This document shows positions 18,326-27,223 of a stretch of 64,000 bases of DNA, piece after piece. Every line of letters starts with the position of its first letter. The first letter of the stretch is position 1. The position numbers were made by a program, and so were the translations under genes. Origin of the DNA: CAWBRT01 sp050015355 (GTDB lineage Bacteria > Acidobacteriota > Terriglobia > Terriglobales > Acidobacteriaceae); contig JBEKBO010000001.1 of NCBI GenBank assembly GCA_050015355.1, positions 31,879 to 95,878 of the forward strand, given 5' to 3'. The notes beneath the pieces are model-generated. The model was not told the DNA's origin. It made no database searches and worked only from the letters and a program-made list of their open reading frames with translations.

Positions 18326-19585
18326 ATGCGAGAAAGCAAGAGGATTGCGGTTGTAAGTACGCTGGACACGAAAGGTGAACACGCCGCTTTCATTGAGCGC
18401 ATCATCGAGAAGCGCGGGCATCAAGCCGTACTGATGGATATCGGCGTGCTCGGCCAACCTGCGATCTCAGCCGCCATCTCTCGTCAAGACATCGCGCAGG
18501 CGGGCGGAGCGGATATCAATACCCTTGTGGCAGCCAGGGATCGCGGCAAGGCGCTTGCAGTCATGGCAACGGGCTTAACTGTCGTGTTGACGAAACTGCA
18601 ACGGGATGGCCTCGTCGACGCCGTCCTTGGCTTGGGCGGTGGCGGCGGCACTGCGGTGGCATGTGCCGCGATGCGCGCGTTGCCCATTGGGATTCCGAAG
18701 GTAATGATTTCGACCATGGCGGCGAGCAGTAAGGGGCCGGCTTACGTCGGCACGCGTGACATCGTGATGGTCAACACGATCACCGACATCATCGGTATGA
18801 ACCCGATCCTTCGAGGCGTACTGAGCAATGCGGCGGCGGCGATCTGCGGCATGGCGGAAGGCGGCGCAAAGGGCGGCAACCTTCGTGAAGCGGGCGGTCG
18901 CCCAACCGTGGCCATCACCGCTTTTGGGGTCACTACAACTGCCGCCATGAGCTGTCACAAGCTACTGGGCGATGCAGGTTTCGATACCCTCATATTTCAC
19001 GCCAACGGTACTGGCGGACGTGCGATGGAAGAGTTGATCGACGAAGGGGTCATCAACGCGGTGCTGGACCTGACGACAACAGAATTGGCCGATGAGCTGT
19101 GTGGCGGACAGCTTAGCGCCGGGCCTCAGCGACTCGAGGCAGCAGGTGAGCGCGGCATTCCGCAGGTGGTTCTACCTGGCGCCATGGACATGGTCAACTT
19201 CACGACTCCCGAGACGGTCCCTTCCAAGTACGCCGAACGGCGATTCTACCGTCACAGTCCGAACACGACTCTCATGCGAACTACCGTGGAAGAGAACGCG
19301 ATCCTGGGCCGCTGGGTTGGGGAGAAGCTGGCGAAGTCCAAAACGCGACCGGTGCTCATCCTGCCCGTTTGCGGGTTCTCTGAGTACGACAAAGAAGGTG
19401 GAGTGTTTTATGACCCTATCGCGGACAAAGCGTTCATGGATGCCGCCATTAAGGCTCTGGGCGATCGCGGAGACGTGGTGTGTCTGGAGGCATACATCAA
19501 CGAGCAAGTCTGCGCGGAAACCGCCGTCGCAAGGCTGATCAGCCTGGTTTCCACACACGCGCTCGAGGCAAGACAGACTAAGTAG
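18326..19585 (+). CDS. Tm-1-like ATP-binding domain protein (UPF0261)
   Basis: The 419-residue protein belongs to the UPF0261/Tm-1 family. It opens with IAVVSTLDTKGEHAAF, has a glycine-rich run VLGLGGGGGTAVA (about 94-106) and the ISTMAASSKGPAYVGTRDI block, all in the ATP-binding N-terminal half. Plant Tm-1 is a tomato mosaic virus resistance protein; bacterial members have no established reaction. In bacteria and fungi this family is often beside, or fused to, the PEP-hydrolase-like TIM barrel encoded next here, so both probably form one enzyme system. A frame open upstream to 18065 overlaps the MFS gene and was not used. Confidence 0.88.
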   Translation: MRESKRIAVVSTLDTKGEHAAFIERIIEKRGHQAVLMDIGVLGQPAISAAISRQDIAQAGGADINTLVAARDRGKALAVMATGLTVVLTKLQRDGLVDAVLGLGGGGGTAVACAAMRALPIGIPKVMISTMAASSKGPAYVGTRDIVMVNTITDIIGMNPILRGVLSNAAAAICGMAEGGAKGGNLREAGGRPTVAITAFGVTTTAAMSCHKLLGDAGFDTLIFHANGTGGRAMEELIDEGVINAVLDLTTTELADELCGGQLSAGPQRLEAAGERGIPQVVLPGAMDMVNFTTPETVPSKYAERRFYRHSPNTTLMRTTVEENAILGRWVGEKLAKSKTRPVLILPVCGFSEYDKEGGVFYDPIADKAFMDAAIKALGDRGDVVCLEAYINEQVCAETAVARLISLVSTHALEARQTK

Positions 19586-19619
19586 TTGATTCATGCCCGG
19601 AGTTTGTGAGGAGGCAATC

Positions 19620-20492
19620 ATGGTAAAGCAGTACACGCGAAACGAAGTAGCGGCCCGCCTGCAAGCAACGCTCGCGGCCGGCAAGGCCATCATGATGGCG
19701 GGCGCCGGAAATGGGCTCTCGGCCAAGTGCGCTGAACTCGGCGGAATCGACCTGATCGTCATTTATAACAGCGGCAAATTTCGCATGGACGGCCTTCCGT
19801 CGATTGCCGGCCTGATGCCATACGGCAATGCTAACGACATTGTGCTGGAACTCGGTGAAAGGCATGTTTTCCCCGCGGTAAAGGACACCCCTGTTCTGGC
19901 CGGGATCTGCGGCACCGACCCGACGCGCAACATGCGCCGGTTTCTGCAGCACGTCCGGGATGTCGGGTTCTCGGGCGTGATCAACTATCCCACCGTAAGC
20001 CGGTTTGACGGAAACATCCGGCGGGACCTGGAGTCAGTCGGACTGGGGTTTGCACGTGAAGTGGAAATGATTGCCATGGCGCGTGAGAGCGGTTTGTATA
20101 CCACCTGCTACGTACGAACGCCGGAAGAAAGTCGCCGGATGGCGGAAACCGGCGTGGACCTGATTGTTCCGCACGTAGGTCTGACGACTGGCGGCACAAT
20201 CGGCGCTGGTCACACACTCTCCATGGATGAAGCGGTTAAGGCCACGCAGGAAATGATCGACGCTGCGCGGGCGGTGAACCCCAGCGTGATTGCGCTTGCG
20301 CACGGAGGTCCGTTCGAGGGGCCGGAACAGGTGGCGTATGTGCTGGAACGCAGTGATGCGCAGGGTTTTGTCGGGGCTTCCAGTTTTGAACGTCTTCCAG
20401 TGGAACAGGCAATCGTGGGACTTGTGAAGGAGTTCAAGAAGTTACGCGTCGATGCCACCAGACGTAACCGTGTCGTGAAATCCCCCAGGTAA
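19620..20492 (+). CDS. Phosphoenolpyruvate hydrolase-like TIM-barrel protein (PF09370)
   Basis: The 290-residue protein is a TIM barrel of the 'PEP hydrolase-like' family. It shows AGAGNGLSAKCAELGGIDLI (about 23-42), DTPVLAGICGTDPTR, GFSGVINYPTVSRFDG and DLIVPHVGLTTGG. The start at 19620 is preceded by GAGGAGGCAATC. It is translationally close to the Tm-1-like gene (34 nt). The name comes from fold similarity to PEP-utilising isomerases and lyases; a PEP hydrolase reaction has not been shown, to my knowledge. Its proximity to an enolase paralogue on the opposite strand is worth noting. Confidence 0.85.
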   Translation: MVKQYTRNEVAARLQATLAAGKAIMMAGAGNGLSAKCAELGGIDLIVIYNSGKFRMDGLPSIAGLMPYGNANDIVLELGERHVFPAVKDTPVLAGICGTDPTRNMRRFLQHVRDVGFSGVINYPTVSRFDGNIRRDLESVGLGFAREVEMIAMARESGLYTTCYVRTPEESRRMAETGVDLIVPHVGLTTGGTIGAGHTLSMDEAVKATQEMIDAARAVNPSVIALAHGGPFEGPEQVAYVLERSDAQGFVGASSFERLPVEQAIVGLVKEFKKLRVDATRRNRVVKSPR

Positions 20493-20551
20493 GGATAAAC
20501 CGACAGCCGAAGCCGCGTAATTGGGAAACGATCTACGTCACCGACCGATGT

Positions 20552-20656
20552 TTACGGCTTGAACAGGTTGAGATCTATAGCCGTTCCCATCGCCAGGTAC
20601 CCGGTCCGGTTGGGGTGCAACTTGCCATTCGCGAGCGCCACAGCAAAGGACAAGCG
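20552..20656 (-). pseudogene. SGNH/GDSL hydrolase C-terminal remnant
   Basis: A 34-codon frame ends at 20552 and reads like the tail of an SGNH esterase. It includes the block LHPNRTGYLAMGTAIDLNLF, where D-H or L-H before P-N is the usual catalytic His context. In-frame stop codons lie just upstream. It sits in the gap between two convergent genes, so it is most likely what is left of a deleted gene. Confidence 0.5.
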
Positions 20657-20683
20657 TCACACAAACTTCTTGCCCCCGGATGC

Positions 20684-22156
20684 TTATCGCATGAACCGGA
20701 GGAGGAACGGGAACCCGATCAACAGAAGCACCAGTAAGTACACCGCCCCCGTGATTGCGCCCAGTCGCCAGAAGTCCTTCGTACTGATGTAGCCGGCGCT
20801 GTACCAGATCGGTGCCGCGCCATGAGCATAGGGGCTAATCACGCCCTGTATTCCAAGCGAATAGACAAGCACGAGTGCCACCGGCTTCAGCGGAATCCCG
20901 CTGACGGTGACGATCATGGCAAGGAACACCGGCAGAACCGCCGTAGTGTGAGCGGTCGCGCTTGCAAAGCCGTAGTGGATGACCCAGAACAATACGACCA
21001 GCGTAATGATCATTGGCATCATGGGAAGACCAGCGATCATGGCTGCGCTGCGATTCGCAAACCACGAAAGGAATCCGACACGGTTTAGCCCATCGGCCAT
21101 GTTGACCAGGGTGGCGAACCATACCCACACACTCCACGCTTGCTTATTCGCTATGATGTCGCTCCAATCGACCACCTTGGTGAGTACCATTAGTGAGATC
21201 ACAAGCGCGGCGACCGTAGTGGCGGTCATCCATCGCGTCCCCAGTATCCATGCCAGCAGCGCGAAGACGGCCAGCACGGCCATCGTCACTTCCCGGCGCG
21301 AAATGCGGCCCATTCCGCCCAGCTCACTCGCCGCCCACTTGGCGACTTCATCCCCCTGTTTTATCTCGGGCGGGTAGATGAAGTAGGTCAACAGCGGGGT
21401 CACCAGAAAAACAATAATGCCCGCCGGGAGAAAGCCCATCATCCAACCGGTCCACGTGATGTCTACGTGAGCAATCTTCTTTACCAGTTCAACAGCCAGC
21501 AGGTTCGGGGCCAGCGAGGTCACAAACATGGAACTCGTAACACATGCTGTCGCAAACGCAGTCCAACATAGGTATGCACCGATCTTGCGCGGATTCTCCG
21601 TGGGAGATGAACCGTAGAGCGGCGGGATATTCTTGACCACCGGATATATGGTGCCGCCACTACGCGCGGTTGCCGAGGGCATAAAAGGCGCCAACACAAG
21701 GTCGGAGAGCGCAATGGCATAGCCCAGCCCGAGCGTCCTCTTCCCCAGCGTCCGCACCAACATGAGCGCGATCCTTCGCCCTAGTCCGGTCTTTTCATAG
21801 CCGAGCGCAAACATTGCGGCCGCCATAATGAGCCATACAGTGTCGTTTGAAAACCCGGCAAGCGCCCATCGCATCGCCTCAGCCGGCGTTTTGCCTACCA
21901 AGATGAAAGAGGCGCCCGCACTTACGGCAATGAAGCCCACCGCTGGACTTGGAACTGGTTCGGTCATCAGCGCAGCGACCGTGGCTGCAAACAGTGCAAA
22001 AAAGTGCCAGGCCGAAGCAGGCAGACCAGCCGGCGACGGCATGAGGTAAAGCACGATACCGATCCCAACCGGGACGAGCCATTTCAACACTAGGTTACGA
22101 GTGGAAGCCGGAGTGGAAACTTTGATCGGTTGAACAGTCGCTTTTGATGATGGCAT
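20684..22156 (-). CDS. DASS-family anion symporter (SLC13/CitT-like)
   Basis: Inner-membrane carrier of 490 residues with 12-14 hydrophobic segments, in the divalent anion:sodium symporter family (2-oxoglutarate/malate, citrate or tartrate carriers). The FMPSATARSGGTIYPVV block (about 155-171) and the C-terminal HYGFASATAHTTAVLPVF are the two substrate/cation-binding SNT-like repeats of the family. The ATG at 22156 is preferred because CGGAGATAT lies directly upstream. It closes the minus-strand catabolic series, 39 nt after the flavoenzyme gene; a second DASS gene lies at 27224. Confidence 0.9.
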   Translation of the reverse strand: MPSSKATVQPIKVSTPASTRNLVLKWLVPVGIGIVLYLMPSPAGLPASAWHFFALFAATVAALMTEPVPSPAVGFIAVSAGASFILVGKTPAEAMRWALAGFSNDTVWLIMAAAMFALGYEKTGLGRRIALMLVRTLGKRTLGLGYAIALSDLVLAPFMPSATARSGGTIYPVVKNIPPLYGSSPTENPRKIGAYLCWTAFATACVTSSMFVTSLAPNLLAVELVKKIAHVDITWTGWMMGFLPAGIIVFLVTPLLTYFIYPPEIKQGDEVAKWAASELGGMGRISRREVTMAVLAVFALLAWILGTRWMTATTVAALVISLMVLTKVVDWSDIIANKQAWSVWVWFATLVNMADGLNRVGFLSWFANRSAAMIAGLPMMPMIITLVVLFWVIHYGFASATAHTTAVLPVFLAMIVTVSGIPLKPVALVLVYSLGIQGVISPYAHGAAPIWYSAGYISTKDFWRLGAITGAVYLLVLLLIGFPFLLRFMR

Positions 22157-22194
22157 ATATCTCCGAGCGCACTTTTCAGCAGATGCAAACTGGC

Positions 22195-24126
22195 CTATAG
22201 TTCGACTGCGACTTCGGCCGCTTCGCACACAGCCGCCAGGATGTCACGCGGTCTCTCGCAGTCTCCCACTCTCTTCCAAGCGATGCCCGTAAGCTCTGGA
22301 AATTTGAGCCGATTAGAGCGAGCACCTACGGCAATTACGACATTCTCGATGTCCGGAAGAAGAAGAACCGATCCGTCCTTCTTCCGAAGCAAAACTCCAC
22401 TATGATCCCAGTGTTCGAAGAGCACCCCGGTAGTAGTCTGGACATTCTGGCTTGCCAAGCGTGACAGGAGAGTGGCTCTCGCGGTCGGTGTAATCGTTTG
22501 TCCCAACTGGTCAAGCAGTTCGATCAAGACAACCTGTTTGCCCTGTGACGCCAGAAAGTCGGCTGTCTCTAAGCCGACCATCCCTCCTCCCACGACCAGA
22601 ACTTTCTTCCCCGGAATCTGTTGCCCGGCAAAAATTGACCAAGCGGACGCGACCTTTTCTGGAAAGTCAGTGGAGATGTCCAGAGCCGCCGGCTGCGCGC
22701 CGGTAGCCTCTATCACCACATCGGCCTTCGCCGCTTCGATGTCGCCCGGTGTAACTTCCACTCCACATTTCACCTCGACACCCAGCTTTTCCAAGTCACG
22801 CACGCGAGATCGGATCACCTCTTGCAATTCAGCCTTTCCCGGCGGGACACAGGCGAGCTGCGCCTGGCCGCCTAGATGAGCGCGCTTCTCCAGCAGCGTA
22901 ACGTGATGTCCGCGTGCCGCTGCGACGCGAGCTGCTTCGAGTCCAGCCGGCCCACCGCCTAAGACCAGCACGCGTTTCTTCAGCAGTGCAGGCGGTAAGC
23001 CTGCTTCAAAATCGGTTCCGACCCAAGGATTCTGAGTGCACCTGACATCGTTCTGCTGCATAAGTCGGCCGATGCAGCCCATGTTGCAAGCCACGCATTT
23101 TCGTATGTCTTCCGGCCTGCCCTCCCTTGCCTTGCGAGGCCAGTAGGGATCGGCAAACAGGGCGCGCCCAGTGGCAACGAAGTCGGCATCGCCGCCGGCA
23201 AGGATCGCTTCAGCGACTTCCGGGCTATTGATACGCCCCACGGCGATGACAGGAATGCTCACCTTCGCTTTGATCGCGCGAGCGTACTTAGCCAAATTGC
23301 CGGGCTCATGATAAATCGATTGAATGACCTGTCCTATCGTGAAGTCAGTCTCATTAACACCGACGCTTACGTGCAGTGCGTTGATGCCTTCGGCCTGAAG
23401 CATTTGAGCGAACCCGCTCATTTCCTCCGTGGTGAGTCCGCCCTGCATGAACTCGGTGGCGCTCAAGCGATATATAACTTGAGCTCTGCCATTCAACCGT
23501 TTGCGCACGGCCCGAACCACTTCCAACGGAAACCTTGCACGGTTCTCGAACGATCCTCCGTACCCATCCCGGCGGCGGTTCGAGTACGGCGAGAGAAACT
23601 GCTGCAGCAGGTAACCGTGTGCGCCGTGGACTTCCACCATCTCGAAACCAGCCTCAACAACCCTTGCCGCAGCGGCGGCAAAGCACTCAATCATGAGATT
23701 GATATCCTCAACGGTCATTTCCCGCGGAACCTCGCCCGTCATGCGGTGTGGAACCGCCGAGGGCGCGAGTACCGGAAGCCCGCTGGATTTCGACGACATC
23801 AACCTTCCGGTGTGTATCAGTTGAATGGCGGGCACAGCCCCTTCATCCCGGATGGTTCTGGCTAGCCTTTGCAACCCGGGGATAAAGCGGTCGTCGGCAG
23901 CTCCGATACCATTGACGCGGTGTTTCCCGCTCTGGTGGATGTAGACAGCTTCCACAATGATCAGTCCAACCCCGCCGCGCGCCCGCTCCCGGTAATAGGA
24001 AATATTGCGATCACATACCATGCCGTCAGTGCCCGTAAAGTTAGTGCCCATCGCCGGCATCACGATCCGGTTCTTGATTCGTACGACACCTATGCTGCCT
24101 TCCTGGAACAGATGAGGATATTGCAT
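22195..24126 (-). CDS. NADH:flavin oxidoreductase / 2,4-dienoyl-CoA reductase-like flavoenzyme
   Basis: The 643-residue protein joins an OYE-type FMN barrel (1-350; VHGAHGYLLQQFLSPYSNRR, with the conserved H-G-A-H) to a [4Fe-4S] site (C-V-A-C-N-M-G-C and a fourth Cys in RCTQNP) and FAD/NAD(P) Rossmann domains (VLVLGGGPAGLEAA and VLVVGGGMVGLETA). This is the architecture of FadH, trimethylamine dehydrogenase and related enzymes. Its substrate may be an unsaturated organic acid or its CoA ester. It is part of the minus-strand acid cluster but separated from the enolase gene by 210 nt that include a large hairpin. Confidence 0.9.
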   Translation of the reverse strand: MQYPHLFQEGSIGVVRIKNRIVMPAMGTNFTGTDGMVCDRNISYYRERARGGVGLIIVEAVYIHQSGKHRVNGIGAADDRFIPGLQRLARTIRDEGAVPAIQLIHTGRLMSSKSSGLPVLAPSAVPHRMTGEVPREMTVEDINLMIECFAAAAARVVEAGFEMVEVHGAHGYLLQQFLSPYSNRRRDGYGGSFENRARFPLEVVRAVRKRLNGRAQVIYRLSATEFMQGGLTTEEMSGFAQMLQAEGINALHVSVGVNETDFTIGQVIQSIYHEPGNLAKYARAIKAKVSIPVIAVGRINSPEVAEAILAGGDADFVATGRALFADPYWPRKAREGRPEDIRKCVACNMGCIGRLMQQNDVRCTQNPWVGTDFEAGLPPALLKKRVLVLGGGPAGLEAARVAAARGHHVTLLEKRAHLGGQAQLACVPPGKAELQEVIRSRVRDLEKLGVEVKCGVEVTPGDIEAAKADVVIEATGAQPAALDISTDFPEKVASAWSIFAGQQIPGKKVLVVGGGMVGLETADFLASQGKQVVLIELLDQLGQTITPTARATLLSRLASQNVQTTTGVLFEHWDHSGVLLRKKDGSVLLLPDIENVVIAVGARSNRLKFPELTGIAWKRVGDCERPRDILAAVCEAAEVAVEL

Positions 24127-24267
24127 GTTTCATCTCCGGGCCTGACGGACAAACCCCTTTTTTTCGGCGTGTGTAGTGCCCCCACAAGTAAGAAAAACTG
24201 GCCTCAGCACATCAAAAAGCTTTCACCTTGATGATCGGCGCCACCAGAGTACGGCCTGCGACGATCC

Positions 24268-24310
24268 GGCGGGTGGGCCTCAACTTTTCAAAACTTGAAA
24301 CTCACCCGCC
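24268..24310. repeat. Intergenic stem-loop between enolase paralogue and flavoenzyme
   Basis: GGCGGGTG (24268-24275) pairs with CACCCGCC (24303-24310) in perfect 8-bp arms. The loop has a further dyad-like run (CAACTTTTCAAAACTTG). Flanking GATC motifs extend the symmetry. No U-tract follows, so it may be an attenuator or an mRNA-stability element separating the two genes in the transcript. Confidence 0.5.
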
Positions 24311-24336
24311 TTGATCGGCCTGCAATGTTCTCGGCC

Positions 24337-25635
24337 TCAGCGAACCGTCGCGGATTTCGCCAGCGTGGGCCATTCAACCAATTTAATGCCGAACTCCTCT
24401 TCGATACGGATCAGCGCATTCAGTTTTGCCAGCCGTTCCCCACCCTTGACGCCAGTCTTGATCATCAAAGCGTTCCATGACACCGCCAGGTGCGCGATTG
24501 AGTCATCGACCGTCTCCCCCGAGCGATGCGACAAGACTACCGACATCCCATGTTTCTGCGCCAGTCGTGAAGTGATTTCGGCGCCCGTGATCGTGCCCAC
24601 CTGGTTTGTCTTGACGATCATCGCTCCGGCCGATTTTGCCTTGATTCCGGCTTCGGTGCGCTGCGGGTTGGTGGCGTAGATATCGTCAGCACAGACGAGG
24701 CACTTGGTTCCAACCCGCGCATTTAGCGCGGCAAAACCTTCGTAATCGTTGCTATGAAATCCATCTTCGACCCAGATCATCTGGAACCTATCGACCAGCT
24801 CCGTAAGGTAGTCCAGTTGCTGCTGAGAGGTCCGGGTGGTGCCTTCACGCGTGTAGCGGTAGACCTTCTCTTTTGTATCCCACAGGCGATCCGCCGCAAG
24901 ATCCAGGCCTATTCTTAGCTCCGCTCCTTGCTGGTCGGATATCTTCTTGCAAGCTTCTTCGAGAATTTTGAACGCCTCGAAGTCGTTCAGATTCGCCGTC
25001 CACGCGTTCTCGTCGTCCGTGCCGCCCGCAAAGGCCGGGTCCTTCTTCTCCAGCAGCCTGCCGACTTCCTCATGCACCAGCAGATTGATCCGGATTCCCT
25101 GCTTTGCGCTTTTAATACCCAATGGAAGGACAAGGTGCTCTTGCATATCGGGTGCTGGCCCCAGGCTATGTGCCCCTCCACCGATAACATTGCCCAGCGG
25201 AAAAGGAACGCTATACTTCGCCTTCTCATCGATAAACTTGAACAACGGAATCTGCAACGACTCTGCCGCGGCTATCGCACAGGCCACGGAGACTACAGTG
25301 GAGGCATTGCCGCCCATGCGCTCGAAATTCGGCGTGGCATCAACCTCGTGCAGGAACTGGTCGATCCGCCGCCGTTCGGCGGCATCCGTACCGATGAGCG
25401 CGGGAAAGATACTTCGCTTCAGAAGCGAAATCGATCCCTGAATTCCCTCCGGCGAGTATGCCGGCGCCTCGAACTCGCCTCGGCTTCCAGGTGCGCCAAA
25501 AGGCGCCGCGGCCCTGCCGAATCCATTCTGGGTCTCGACATCTACTTCCAGTGTCTCCACGCCCCGGCTATCGAATATCGTTCTGCAACCTATCTTCTTT
25601 ATGATCGTCTCTTTCAACTTGGTGCTCCTCTCCAT
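24337..25635 (-). CDS. Divergent enolase paralogue
   Basis: This enolase-superfamily protein has 432 residues. DSRGVETLEVDV, the metal ligand regions WVEDGF and CADDIYATN, the lysine in IVKTNQVGT and SHRSGETVDD agree with enolase. The mobile catalytic loop, SGASTG in true enolases, reads FGAPGSRGEFEAP here, and the ordinary TG-x-x-x-RSER segment reads TGVKGGERLAK. These changes suggest a paralogue acting on a PEP/2-phosphoglycerate-like or other hydroxyacid substrate, and it may not be the glycolytic enzyme. The ATG at 25635 is used; a TTG at 25653 adds six residues. It sits inside the acid catabolic cluster. Confidence 0.85.
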   Translation of the reverse strand: MERSTKLKETIIKKIGCRTIFDSRGVETLEVDVETQNGFGRAAAPFGAPGSRGEFEAPAYSPEGIQGSISLLKRSIFPALIGTDAAERRRIDQFLHEVDATPNFERMGGNASTVVSVACAIAAAESLQIPLFKFIDEKAKYSVPFPLGNVIGGGAHSLGPAPDMQEHLVLPLGIKSAKQGIRINLLVHEEVGRLLEKKDPAFAGGTDDENAWTANLNDFEAFKILEEACKKISDQQGAELRIGLDLAADRLWDTKEKVYRYTREGTTRTSQQQLDYLTELVDRFQMIWVEDGFHSNDYEGFAALNARVGTKCLVCADDIYATNPQRTEAGIKAKSAGAMIVKTNQVGTITGAEITSRLAQKHGMSVVLSHRSGETVDDSIAHLAVSWNALMIKTGVKGGERLAKLNALIRIEEEFGIKLVEWPTLAKSATVR

Positions 25636-25783
25636 TGCGTCACCGTCAAACAAAACCGGCGCGGTTGAGTAATGCGGTCGTGCAAGTCACGTCTATCTTC
25701 CGCAACATAAACTTAAATGACGCGGCGGCGTCTCGGCGCTCGCCGGTCCCGAGCGGCGTCCAGCAAACTGATTTGCGGCTCAA

Positions 25784-27127
25784 CTATGCCGCGCCAACGT
25801 CCTCCAGCGACCTGCCCTTGGTCTCAATGCCGAGCCAGTAAACCAGCCCGCAAGCAATCCAGAAAAACAGCGCCATAGTGATGTAGACACCGTAGTACAT
25901 TTTGTTGGCCACGAAGTATCCGAACACGATCGGACTTAGCGCCGAACTGACGCGACCGGCGCCGGTTGACCAACAAGTCGCGGTCGCGCGCACCTTCGAT
26001 GGATACAACTCGGCTGTCCACACCACGGTTCCGGCGACGCCCTGCTCATAGAAGAACGCCAGAATGCACGCTCCCCAAACAAGGTATGCGGGATTCTGTA
26101 TCATCCCAAACGCAAGCGCAGCCACGCCGCCAAGACCGAATCCGACGTAGAACAGTTGCTTTCTGCCAAACTTCTCAATGGTGTAAAAGGCAGTCATCCG
26201 GCCGAGGATGGCGGAGAACGCGGCATACAACGTATAGGTGAATGTCTTCACCAGCGTCAGCTTGAACACTACGACCAGAATCGAAGGAAGCCATAGCACA
26301 AAGCCGTAGTAGCCGAAGTACGCGAAGAAGTAGTAGCCCGCGGTAAGAATGAACCGCTTGAGATAGGGATCCTTCAACAAAACACCGATGGGCACCTTTT
26401 CGGCCAGTTGTTCGTTGCCGAGATTGCGGACATCAGCATCGGTGGCGCCTAACTGTTTCAGAACCGTCGCCGCTTCTTCTTTTCTTCCCTTGATGGCGAG
26501 CCATCGCGGAGACTCAGGCACCTTCCACCTGACGACAAACGACAACGCCGCGGGCAGCACGCCAAGAATGAACAGAATTCGCCATCCATAAGTCGGAACC
26601 AGCATGAGCGATGCTATGGCCGCGGCCAGCAACCCGAAGGGCCAGAGAACAGTAAGTACAGCCACGAACCTTCCGCGGTGTTTGGCTGAGATATACTCCG
26701 AGACCAGAGCGGTATCGACAGGAATCATGCCTCCGAGACACATCCCCGTGATGAACCTATAGATCAGGAACTGTCCAACGCCGGTGGCAAAGATCGTCAG
26801 GCCGCTGAACAAACTGAAGCCCAGGATCGTGCCGATAAAACCAACCTTGCGGCCATACTTGTCGGTGACCGGCCCCCACACGATCGCGCCGAGAAACATT
26901 CCCCAAATGCCGGCCGATGTCAGCATGCCAACCATGATGGCGTCCAGTTTCCACTCTTTGATAATCGACGGCATCGCATAGGAGGCGATATAGGTATCAA
27001 AAGAGTCGAACATGAATCCCAAGGCGGCGGCGGCTATAATGAAATAGTGGACAGATCTGAGCGGTAGCTTCTCTACAATTCTGTCGACAGTAGTGGTCGA
27101 GGTCTTTACCTCAGTAGTTGAATTCAC
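25784..27127 (-). CDS. MFS transporter (sugar-porter/acid:H+ symporter-like)
   Basis: Twelve-segment carrier of 447 residues. Motif A reads GPVTDKYGRKVGFI, and the RGRFVAVLTVLWPFG and KVPESPRWL blocks are typical of the sugar-porter/AAHS branch; the second half repeats FGRKQLFYVGF. Its N-terminal 30 residues are hydrophilic with a Thr-rich stretch. It lies between a DASS symporter and the enolase paralogue on the same strand, in a cluster with four carboxylate-type transporters, so it probably takes up an organic acid or aromatic acid, and sugars are less likely. Confidence 0.87.
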   Translation of the reverse strand: MNSTTEVKTSTTTVDRIVEKLPLRSVHYFIIAAAALGFMFDSFDTYIASYAMPSIIKEWKLDAIMVGMLTSAGIWGMFLGAIVWGPVTDKYGRKVGFIGTILGFSLFSGLTIFATGVGQFLIYRFITGMCLGGMIPVDTALVSEYISAKHRGRFVAVLTVLWPFGLLAAAIASLMLVPTYGWRILFILGVLPAALSFVVRWKVPESPRWLAIKGRKEEAATVLKQLGATDADVRNLGNEQLAEKVPIGVLLKDPYLKRFILTAGYYFFAYFGYYGFVLWLPSILVVVFKLTLVKTFTYTLYAAFSAILGRMTAFYTIEKFGRKQLFYVGFGLGGVAALAFGMIQNPAYLVWGACILAFFYEQGVAGTVVWTAELYPSKVRATATCWSTGAGRVSSALSPIVFGYFVANKMYYGVYITMALFFWIACGLVYWLGIETKGRSLEDVGAA

Positions 27128-27223
27128 GGCAATCCTCCAATAGCTTTCCTCGATGACCTTTCAATGACTCTGTATCGCAATATTCCTCTAGCTCTTCACA
27201 GCCGAGCTATCTCGCAGAAAGTT

